From the NCBI GenBank assembly GCA_947629565.1, contig CANREG010000002.1:1-64000 (forward strand): a stretch of 64,000 nucleotides of DNA. Reading direction: 5' to 3'. Source of the stretch: an uncultured Lachnospiraceae bacterium. GTDB taxonomy: Bacteria > Bacillota > Clostridia > Lachnospirales > Lachnospiraceae. Under the pieces are notes generated by a model. That model saw only the letters and a program-made list of their open reading frames with translations. It did no database searches and was not told where the DNA came from. Positions 11,459 through 20,600 of the stretch are shown here, piece by piece. How positions within the stretch are numbered: position 1 is the stretch's first letter; each line of letters starts with the position of its first letter. Position numbers and translations under genes: made by a program.

Positions 11459-12575
11459 TAAACCTCCCTATGTGGGAAAAGAAAAAGAATATATTGCGGA
11501 GGCTATAAACTCCAACAAAATAAGCGGAGATGGTATTTTTACAAAAAAATGCCAGGAATGGCTGGAAAACATTACCGGAACAAGAAAGGCGCTGCTGACT
11601 ACTTCCTGTACTTCGTCATTGGAGATGAGTGCGCTTTTATGTGATATAAAACCGGGAGATGAAGTGATTATGCCATCTTATACCTTTGTATCTACAGCGA
11701 ATGCCTTTGTTATGCAGGGAGCGGATATTGTATTTGTCGATATCAGACCGGATACTATGAATATAGATGAAAAGTTGATTGAAGAGGCTGTGACAGAAAA
11801 AACAAAAGCAATTGTACCGGTTCACTATGCAGGAGTGGGCTGCGAGATGGATAAAATCATGGAGATTGCCGCAGCGCACAATTTGATGGTGATTGAGGAT
11901 GCTGCCCAGGGCTGTTGTGCTTCCTATAAAGAAAGACTGCTTGGCTCCATCGGGCATTTGGGGTGCTATAGTTTTCATGAAACGAAGAATTTCAGCATGG
12001 GAGAGGGCGGCGCACTTTTGCTTAATCGGGAAGACTTTATTGAAAGAGCTGAAATTATGAGGGAAAAAGGAACAAACCGCAATCAGTTTTTCCGGGGAGA
12101 GGTTGATAAGTATAGTTGGATAGAAAAAGGTTCTTCCTACCTGCCAAGTGACATGAACGCCGCATATCTTTGGGCGCAGCTGGAACAGGCTGACAGGGTG
12201 AATGAAAACCGTCTTGGCATATGGCGACAGTATGATGCCGGACTGCAGGAACTTAAGAAAAAAGGGTATATTGAATTGCCGTATATACCATCGGAATGTA
12301 AGCATAATGGGCATATGTATTATATAAAAACCGATTGTCTGAAGACGCGTACCAGATTGATTGAATATTTACGCAAATGTGGAATATACGCAGTGTTTCA
12401 TTATGTGCCTTTGCACTCTTCCGCAGGAGGACAAAAATACGGCCGGTTTTGCGGTGAAGACCGGTTTACTACGAAGGAGAGCGAAAGACTGGTGAGACTG
12501 CCGCTGTATTATGGATTGAGCGGTGATGAGGCAGAGTATATAGTGGATGCGGTTCAAAAATTTTATATACAGTGA
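11445..12575 (+). CDS. DegT/DnrJ/EryC1 aminotransferase, dTDP-4-amino-4,6-dideoxygalactose transaminase-like (WecE/RffA-like)
   Basis: MIPFNKPPYVGKEKEYI...GDEVIMPSYTFVSTANAFVMQGADIVFVDIRPDTMNIDEKLIEEA...VPVHYAGVGCEMD...SFHETKNFSMGEGGALL; closely resembles E. coli WecE as recalled; TTG start overlaps yfhO end by 14 bp. Confidence 0.92.
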   Translation: MIPFNKPPYVGKEKEYIAEAINSNKISGDGIFTKKCQEWLENITGTRKALLTTSCTSSLEMSALLCDIKPGDEVIMPSYTFVSTANAFVMQGADIVFVDIRPDTMNIDEKLIEEAVTEKTKAIVPVHYAGVGCEMDKIMEIAAAHNLMVIEDAAQGCCASYKERLLGSIGHLGCYSFHETKNFSMGEGGALLLNREDFIERAEIMREKGTNRNQFFRGEVDKYSWIEKGSSYLPSDMNAAYLWAQLEQADRVNENRLGIWRQYDAGLQELKKKGYIELPYIPSECKHNGHMYYIKTDCLKTRTRLIEYLRKCGIYAVFHYVPLHSSAGGQKYGRFCGEDRFTTKESERLVRLPLYYGLSGDEAEYIVDAVQKFYIQ

Positions 12576-12602
12576 TTTGTGAAAAAGAGAAGAGGATAGT
12601 AT

Positions 12603-15224
12603 ATGGAAGAAATGAAAAAGAAATTAAAGAAAAACTGGATATATATAGCGGCCTTTGCTATTCCGTGGATGATATTTTTATTTCATTCGTGGTATGCCGA
12701 CACCTGGGTAACCGGAAACGGAAGTATTCTGCGCGGAGACATGTCAGCTCAATTGGTTCCTTTTTACTATGAATTGTGGAATAAGATTCATGCAGGAGAA
12801 GCGCTTTCTTTTACCTGGAATGTGGGGGGCGGAGTAGATTTTCATACCATCAGCGGGTATTTGATATCTCCGTTCACTTTGCTGGTGCTGCTGTTACCTA
12901 AAGCGTGGATTCCCAATGTGGTGCAGTTTATTATGGTGATGAAATGGGCTTTGGTAACTGTCAGCATGGTATATTTTTTCAACCGTACCCGTTACAATAC
13001 AATAAAGGAGCATAAGGGAGTGGTTTCCCTGTTTTTAGGCACTGCTTATGGAATGGGAACCGGCATGATTAATTATATGGGCTATATTCAGTTTGAGGAT
13101 GTAATGATTTGCTTCCCCATTCTGCTGCTGCTGGTGGAGAAAATGGTATCAGAAAAAAAGTGGAAGCTGTATTATCTTTTACTGACATTTTCTATGTTTA
13201 GCAATCTGTATTTATCCTTTAGCGTTTGTATTTTTCTGTTGCTGTGGTTTATTTTGCAGCTTATGTCCGATACCGGAGAAAAAATAAAGAAATTTTTGAT
13301 ATTTGCAGGGACGTCAGTGCTGGCAGCCCTCACTTCCTTTAACGGATTAATCACCGGATTTGCGTTGGCTCAGGGGAGACTGGATACGGAATTGGACGAT
13401 GCGTTGAAGAACTATTTGCAATCTATGCTGGTAGAACCCCATAATTTTATAAAGCAGTTATTTGCTTTGACGCCTGTCGCAGATGCTACAAGCTATGATC
13501 CCAATATCTATTTTTCAGTCATTGCAGCAACGCTTGTGGGCACATTTTTATTTGTGAAAATAGAAAAAAAGAAAAAGATATATATGTTGTGTTTGGCCGG
13601 TATACTGACACTCAGTTTTTTTTATGGTCCACTGAGCATTATATGGCATTGTTTTGCGGTACCTAACGCAGTATATCACCGGTTTGCTTATCTGTTTGTA
13701 TTTGTAATGCTCTTTTTGGTCCTGCATGTGCTGATACATTTAGAGGAGCTGCGGCTGCGCCATATATGTGCAGTCGGAATAGCAGATGGCATTATATTTG
13801 TGCTTACCTTCTTATTTCTTGAATATTATGAATCTTATAAAGTATATCTGATAACCATAATGCTAATGGTTTTAACCATTATATTGTTGTATTTTCTTCG
13901 GAAAAAAAGGATTGCTTATCCGCAAATGCTGCTTACTATTTCAGTCATTGGTATACTGGAGGTATGTGTAACAGCTTTTGCTGCGTTGAAGGATTTTGAC
14001 AGAGATGCCTTTTATAATGACAAGGGGAATCAACAGGTTGTGGAGTTAGCAGGAAAAGCGGATTTGGCGGCCGGGGAACGGATGGAATTCATGGATTGTA
14101 CGCTGAATATGGGACTGGTGACTTCCAGGGCGTCAGATTCGGCTTTCCTGTCCAGTCTTAATGGATATAAGCGGCAGATGCACAAGGAATTAGGGATGCC
14201 ATATAATGGACAGGTGGAATATTCCTATTGCGGCGCCTCTCCTTTAATTAACCTGTTATCCAATATCCGATATTATGTGGCTACCGCTTCCACTCAGGTC
14301 AGTGATGCGGAAGAAGCGGCCACAGAAGATGGATATACCTTATACCGTACCAAGCGACTTGCCGGATTAGGTTATATGGTAGATGAGGAAATAACGAATT
14401 GGGATATAACTAAGGGAACAGGCTTTGATGTTCAGAACGGTTTTGTCAAGAATGCAGTTGGGGGCGCCGACATATTTCGTAAAATCAAATCCCCGCAGCT
14501 TACCTGTTACAATTCCACTGGTGAGATTCTTCAAGCCGATGCTGCATGGGCAGAAGAAGGAATTTATAGATATAACTATCAGATGCGATATGGAAATGAA
14601 ATGGATGCAATGATTGTCCAATATGTGGCGTCTGAGGATATAGATGATTTGTATATATCAGGAATCGCAAATTGGGGCGCATATTTTAATATAGCTTTGG
14701 ATGATGAATTAATTCATCCCAGTGATACAATAAATATTCAGCAAATGTTTCATATTGGAAAAATTAAGAAGGGGCAGACTCTCATCATATGTGCAATACC
14801 GGCGCCTTCGATCACTGCTGTGCCCGAAGGGATTCTTGCATTAGAATTTGCAGAGTTTAACGAGGACGCCTATGCGGAAGCCTATGAAAAGTTAAGCAGC
14901 AATGTGTATCAAATCGAAACACAGGAGGCAGACTATGTAAAAGGCTCTATTGAGGCTGAACAGTCAGGAATTATGATGACGTCCATTCAGGCTTTGGATG
15001 GTTTTACCGTTTACGTAGACGGGAAGGAAACCCAATGTGTTAAGGTGGCGGATGCTTTGCTTGGCGTTCCTCTGGAAAAGGGGAAACATACGGTTGAGTT
15101 CAAGTACCGGACGCCGTCGCCTCTGTATGGGAAGGTAATCTCTGCAGGCGCATTTGTCCTGTATGTGATATTCTGCCTGATTGATAATAGGAAGAAGAGG
15201 AAGAAAAATGGAAGTATACTTTGA
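12603..15224 (+). CDS. YfhO-family multi-TM membrane protein (GT-C-like), paralog 2
   Basis: 873 aa; same N-terminal RGDMSAQLVPFYYELWNKIHAGEALSFTWNVGGGVDF and C-terminal EADYVKGSIEAEQSGIMMTSIQALDGFTVYVDGK motifs. Confidence 0.85.
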   Translation: MEEMKKKLKKNWIYIAAFAIPWMIFLFHSWYADTWVTGNGSILRGDMSAQLVPFYYELWNKIHAGEALSFTWNVGGGVDFHTISGYLISPFTLLVLLLPKAWIPNVVQFIMVMKWALVTVSMVYFFNRTRYNTIKEHKGVVSLFLGTAYGMGTGMINYMGYIQFEDVMICFPILLLLVEKMVSEKKWKLYYLLLTFSMFSNLYLSFSVCIFLLLWFILQLMSDTGEKIKKFLIFAGTSVLAALTSFNGLITGFALAQGRLDTELDDALKNYLQSMLVEPHNFIKQLFALTPVADATSYDPNIYFSVIAATLVGTFLFVKIEKKKKIYMLCLAGILTLSFFYGPLSIIWHCFAVPNAVYHRFAYLFVFVMLFLVLHVLIHLEELRLRHICAVGIADGIIFVLTFLFLEYYESYKVYLITIMLMVLTIILLYFLRKKRIAYPQMLLTISVIGILEVCVTAFAALKDFDRDAFYNDKGNQQVVELAGKADLAAGERMEFMDCTLNMGLVTSRASDSAFLSSLNGYKRQMHKELGMPYNGQVEYSYCGASPLINLLSNIRYYVATASTQVSDAEEAATEDGYTLYRTKRLAGLGYMVDEEITNWDITKGTGFDVQNGFVKNAVGGADIFRKIKSPQLTCYNSTGEILQADAAWAEEGIYRYNYQMRYGNEMDAMIVQYVASEDIDDLYISGIANWGAYFNIALDDELIHPSDTINIQQMFHIGKIKKGQTLIICAIPAPSITAVPEGILALEFAEFNEDAYAEAYEKLSSNVYQIETQEADYVKGSIEAEQSGIMMTSIQALDGFTVYVDGKETQCVKVADALLGVPLEKGKHTVEFKYRTPSPLYGKVISAGAFVLYVIFCLIDNRKKRKKNGSIL

Positions 15225-16362
15225 CAATGCGGCGACAACGAAAGTTCTCCCGGAAGTAAAGGATATCATGATAAAGACCATGGAGGAGGAATATGGCAAT
15301 CCTTCTTCTATGCATCGGAAGGGTGTAGAGGCAGAACATTATCTGAAACGCACCCGTGAGATTATCAGCAGGCAGTTAAAATGCGAACCCAAGGAGCTGA
15401 TTTTTACCTCCGGCGGAACCGAGGCCAACAATTTGGCTTTGATTGGCATTGCCATGGCGAACCGCCGGGCAGGTAATCACATTATCACAACCAAGATTGA
15501 ACATGCGTCGGTAATCAATACGGTGCTCTATTTGGAGGAGCAGGGATTCCGGGTTACGTTTCTCCATGTGGATGCAAATGGAAAGGTAGATATGAACCAT
15601 CTTCGTGAGGTTCTCGATGAGGAGACGATTCTGGTGTCTGTCATGGCGGTCAACAATGAGATTGGCGCAGTAGAACCATTGGAGGAGATTGCTTCTGAAA
15701 TTGTGAAATATAATAAAGAGCATGGGAAGAATATTGTATTTCACGTGGATGCGATTCAGGCTTTTGGAAAACGGCTGATTTATCCCAAGCGGATAGGGAT
15801 TGGCGCATTATCCATGAGCGGCCATAAGATTCATGGACCGAAGGGAAGCGGCGCCCTGTTTGTGGACAGCGCTGTAAAGCTTCAGCCCATCCTGTACGGC
15901 GGCGGGCAGGAAAAGGGACGGCGTTCGGGTACGGAAAATACGACTGCCATTGCCGGGTTTGGCAAGGCTGTGGAGGTGATGTATGAGCGCCTGAATGAAA
16001 ACGTCACAAAAATGGAAGCAGTCAAGCAAAAATTAATTATGGGGGCGACGGCTATAGAAGGCGTCACAGATAATTCAGGGGAATCTCCCCATATTGCCAG
16101 CTTAAGTTTTCGCGGCGTCAAAAGCGAGGTTTTGCTGCATGCCCTGGAGGAGAAAGGAATCTGCGTTTCCGCAGGTTCTGCCTGCGCCTCTAACCATCCG
16201 GCGGTCAGCGGCGTGTTAAAAGCGATTGGACTGGATAAGGATTTGCTGGACTCTACACTTCGGTTCAGCTTTTGTGAGCAAAACACCGTAGAGGAGGCGG
16301 AGTATACAGTAAAGGCGTTGGAAGAACTGCTGCCGAATCTGCGCCGGTTTACCAGAAAGTAA
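15208..16362 (+). CDS. Cysteine desulfurase (NifS/IscS-like)
   Basis: MEVYFDNAATTKVLPEVKDIM...YGNPSSMHRKGVEAE; SMSGHKIHGPKGSGAL (PLP Lys); SAGSACAS catalytic Cys; ATG at 15208 overlaps yfhO end. Confidence 0.95.
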   Translation: MEVYFDNAATTKVLPEVKDIMIKTMEEEYGNPSSMHRKGVEAEHYLKRTREIISRQLKCEPKELIFTSGGTEANNLALIGIAMANRRAGNHIITTKIEHASVINTVLYLEEQGFRVTFLHVDANGKVDMNHLREVLDEETILVSVMAVNNEIGAVEPLEEIASEIVKYNKEHGKNIVFHVDAIQAFGKRLIYPKRIGIGALSMSGHKIHGPKGSGALFVDSAVKLQPILYGGGQEKGRRSGTENTTAIAGFGKAVEVMYERLNENVTKMEAVKQKLIMGATAIEGVTDNSGESPHIASLSFRGVKSEVLLHALEEKGICVSAGSACASNHPAVSGVLKAIGLDKDLLDSTLRFSFCEQNTVEEAEYTVKALEELLPNLRRFTRK

Positions 16363-16376
16363 GGGGGAGAAATACA

Positions 16377-17552
16377 ATGGAATACAAGGCGTTTTTGATT
16401 AAATACGCAGAGATTGGAACCAAGGGAAAGAACCGCTATGTATTTGAAGAGGTTCTGTGCAAACGGATATCAGAGCATGTGGCCGGGTTGGGGGAATTTT
16501 CCATCCGGCGGGAATACGGAAGGATTTTTTTAGAGGCGGAATCCGCTTATGATTATGAAGACCTGACGACGGAGCTTAAGAAGGTATTCGGCATTGTGGG
16601 CATCTGTCCGATTGTGGTGGAAGAGCATGTGGAATTTGAAGCCATTAAGAGCCGGGCCGTTTCCTACATGCAGGAGTGCTACGGGGGACAGGCCCTTACG
16701 TTTAAAGTCAATGCCAGACGAACCAACAAGGCGTTCCCTATGCATTCCATGGAATTAAACAGTGAAATCGGGCATTTTGTCTTAGAAGCGCTTCCCGGTA
16801 TGTCTGTGGACGTCCATACACCGGACGTCATGTTACATATCGAGGTCCGGGACAGGGTATATATTTATTCGGAAACCATTAAGGGGGCCGGGGGCTTGCC
16901 GGTTGGAACCAACGGGAAAGCCATGCTTCTGCTCTCCGGAGGCATTGATTCTCCGGTAGCCGGATATATGATTTCCAAGCGCGGCGTGGAGTTAGAGGCG
17001 GTGTATTTTAACGCGCCGCCCTATACGTCGGAGAGGGCAAAGCAGAAGGTCATTGATTTGGCGAAGATTGTGGCCGGTTATGCGGGACATATCCGCCTGC
17101 ATATCGTGAATTTTACGGATATCCAGTTAGCCATTTACGAAAAATGTCCCCATGCGGAGCTCACGATTATCATGCGCCGTTATATGATGAAGATTGCACA
17201 GCATTTAGCCGGGGAGAATCAGTGTCAGGCGTTGATTACGGGGGAGAGCATCGGACAGGTGGCCAGCCAGACCATGCACAGCTTAGCCTGTACCAATGAA
17301 GTGTGTACGATGCCGGTCTTCCGGCCCTGTATCGGCATGGACAAGCAGGAGATTGTAGATATCTCGGAGCAGATTGGCACCTATGAGACCTCGATTCAGC
17401 CTTATGAGGACTGCTGTACCATCTTTGTGGCAAAGCATCCGGTCACGAAACCTGTGCTGGATGTCATTAAGCGGTCAGAGGCAAAGCTTGATGATGTAAT
17501 AGATGAATTGATGGAGAAGGCGCTTGGCAGCGTGGAGGTTGTCGATATCTAA
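16377..17552 (+). CDS. thiI: tRNA 4-thiouridine synthase ThiI
   Basis: THUMP domain then LLLSGGIDSPVAGYMISKRGVELEAVYFNAPPYTSERAKQKV; adjacent to cysteine desulfurase. Confidence 0.95.
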   Translation: MEYKAFLIKYAEIGTKGKNRYVFEEVLCKRISEHVAGLGEFSIRREYGRIFLEAESAYDYEDLTTELKKVFGIVGICPIVVEEHVEFEAIKSRAVSYMQECYGGQALTFKVNARRTNKAFPMHSMELNSEIGHFVLEALPGMSVDVHTPDVMLHIEVRDRVYIYSETIKGAGGLPVGTNGKAMLLLSGGIDSPVAGYMISKRGVELEAVYFNAPPYTSERAKQKVIDLAKIVAGYAGHIRLHIVNFTDIQLAIYEKCPHAELTIIMRRYMMKIAQHLAGENQCQALITGESIGQVASQTMHSLACTNEVCTMPVFRPCIGMDKQEIVDISEQIGTYETSIQPYEDCCTIFVAKHPVTKPVLDVIKRSEAKLDDVIDELMEKALGSVEVVDI

Positions 17553-17604
17553 AACTGCTGTGCCATGAAGCAAATCAGGCTTTTGCGGAATCGTTGGAAA
17601 TTTC

Positions 17605-17633
17605 TTGCAAAGCTATCTGAAAACAATTATAAT
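17605..17633 (+). promoter_or_regulatory. Sigma-A-type promoter for the large surface protein
   Basis: TTGCAA (17605-17610) - 17 bp - TATAAT (17628-17633). Confidence 0.75.
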
Positions 17634-17680
17634 ATATTGTATGGGTTCGGTTTACTAAAATGTTAGTGGGAGGTTATGCT

Positions 17681-20600
17681 ATGAAGAAATATGTTAGACA
17701 AGCAAAGTATCTATTAATTATGTTTCTGTTGCAGATGGCGTTCTTTGCCCTGCCGATGGCAGGTATGACGGCGCATGCTGCGAGTGCAGGTGGATTGACT
17801 GTTACAGGAGGAACGGATGGGACGGATTATTCTTATGATGAGACAAAACATCAGTTGATAGTTAAGACGGATACGGCATTAACCCTTAGCGGTAAGGATA
17901 ATGCTATGCAAATATACATTGAGTCGGGGGTTGATGCGAATCTGACATTGAATGATATATTTATTAATAGATATGAAAATAATAAGCAAAGTATGAACTC
18001 GGAGGCGGCCGTGGTCATTGAGGATGATTCTCCCGCAACGGTTACGCTGACAATTAAAGGCACAAATGGGTATCTTGGCGGGATAAACGCCCCGGCCATA
18101 CAGAAGAATGGCGATCAGGGGAAGCTGATATTCAAGGGGAGTACTACGAGTAAGATTCAGATTGAAACTGTGGCGTACTTGACTGCTTGTCATGGGGCAG
18201 CCATAGGCGGTTCTGCAGGCAAAAACGGCGCTAACATACAGTTTGAGAGCGGGCGGTATGATGTAACATCCTTTACATCTGGGGCAGCCATAGGCGGAGG
18301 CAATGGCGCAGCTGGAAAGAATATTGTCATTAACGGGGGGACAATAAATGCATATTTGCAATCTTTAAGTGGTTATACTCTAGATCAACAATTTGGGGCA
18401 GCCATAGGCGGCGGATATGAGGGCAATGGAGAAAATATTACTATTAATGGAGGAACGGTAACGGCAGACGTTAAGGGAAAAGATACGTCCAGTAGTGGCA
18501 GGGGAGCAGCCATAGGCGGTGGTTCCTGCAAGGACAGTATTGATAATGTTAATAAGGGAGTTGGCAGGAACATTGTTATTAATGGAGGGACAGTAACAGC
18601 AACAGCATATCATTCTGCAGCCATAGGCGGCGGTTTGAATAGCAACGGAGGAAGCAGCATAACTATAAACGGGGGATTTATAACAGCCACATCTACCAAT
18701 GCGGCAGCAATAGGAAGTGGACAAACAGCAACAGAGGTAGATACAGCAACAGTTGGAACAGCAGACAGTAAGGTTACCATTACAGGGGGGACTGTCACGG
18801 CAAAGAATGGGGATGCATCGCCCGCCATTGGGGTAGGAGATGCAGGTTCTTCTAAGGTATATATATCGGGGGGTAGCGTTAATGCCACTGGAGGTCCGCA
18901 TACTGCAATCGATAGTGATTATACGGCGGATAATATTGGATTAAGCGCATTCGCAAAGAAGCTGAATGGCCCTAGTGGCAGCAAATACACCAGTACGTTG
19001 ACATACAGTGAGACCGATTCAGAAGATGTAGAACTTTTTAAGTATCAGGTTCCCGGTATAACAAAAATAACATCGGTAACGCCATATCTATTATATAAGG
19101 GGGAATATTATAAGGATTATGGAATTAAGGATTTGCAAACAGACAGTAATGGATATCTCTATCTGTACTTTAAAAAGAGCATAGTAAATGATATCACGGT
19201 AGGAGTCCTTGGAGCAGACGACTGCCTGCAGGAGTTTACTGTTTCTCTTAACAAAGACGGTTCTCTATGGAAAGATGCCGGGGAAGTCACATTGCAACCC
19301 GAAAACAATCCCAATCAATATGATGTAACAAAAGAAGACGGCAAGTATACCTTTAAAGGGATATTTAAAAAAGGTACTTATGATATTTGTGTTGACGGGA
19401 AACCCACTGGAAGGAAGATAACTTTGGGTGAGGAGGCAGCGTCCGATCAGACGTTAAATTATTACTCAGTGACGATAAATCAGCCTGAAAATGGAAAGAT
19501 TACAGGAGAAAACACGGCGTTAGAAGGAGTTGATTATACCTTTACTGTGACGCCCGACGCCGGCTATTCCGTGTCGGAAGCGTCATATACAATCGGCGGA
19601 ACAGAGAAGACTTTAAAAGACAAATATACAATTCCGGGAGAAGAGATTACCGGACCTGTTGCATTGTCAGCGGTAATAATTGATGGAAGAGGGACTCCGG
19701 TGGATTTATCCGGGGTTACCTGGAATTATGAAGGGCCTTATTACTATAAGAATGAGCCGTATACCGTTACATTGAAAAATTTGCCCGAGGGCGTAGATGA
19801 AACTCAGATTGTATATGAGAATAACAGCAAGTCAGAAGTCGGAACCTATACGGCAACGGCAACCTGTACGGCAAAGGCTGGCTATTATATCACAGAGCAG
19901 CCTTCTTCGCTTGACTGGGAGATTAAGGAATATGCTCCAACGGATATCACGCTGCAATATAATGGAGAAACGACAAAGCAGGAGTGGTATAATAAGAATG
20001 TAACCGTGACAGCAGAGGGTTATACCATGTCGGAAAGTCTTACAGGCTCATTTGTGCCGAGCGTGACATTTGATGCTACGGGCAGTAAGACTCTGTATTT
20101 TAAAAATGATGCAGGTGGTTATATAACGACAACGGGACGAACAGTTACGGTAAACATTGATAAAACCGCTCCGACGGGAACCATTACCCTTGACGGAGCA
20201 ACTTATAGCACATTAAATGAGAATTCTGTGGAACAAAGATGCCATATGCAGAATCGTAAGGCAGAATTTACCGGTGAAGATACCCAAAGCGGTATAGAAA
20301 AGATTCAGTATGCAGTATCGGGCGATTGTTACCGGGCGGCAGGGGACTTAGAGAAGCTTGAATGGCAATTAGGAAATTCTTATGAAGTAAAAGCAGACAC
20401 AAGACAGGCGGTATATGTAAAACTTCAGGACAAGGCGGGAAATGTCTCCTATTTATCTACGCCGATAATTTATGACGATACCGTGGCGCCGGCAACGCAG
20501 GGAGAACCGGAGATTACAGATAAGACAGATACCGGTGCTGTATGCAGCGTATCCTTTGACGGAATATGTTACTATGATTATGTTGTACTGTTGTCTGGTG

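Noticed and set aside
11637-12314. 225-aa minus-strand ORF antisense to the wecE-like gene
   Set aside because: Fully antisense to a strongly supported CDS; no recognisable domain
18380-18901. 173-aa Cys/Tyr-rich minus-strand ORF
   Set aside because: Artefact of the Gly/Ala repeat region of the surface protein read in antisense
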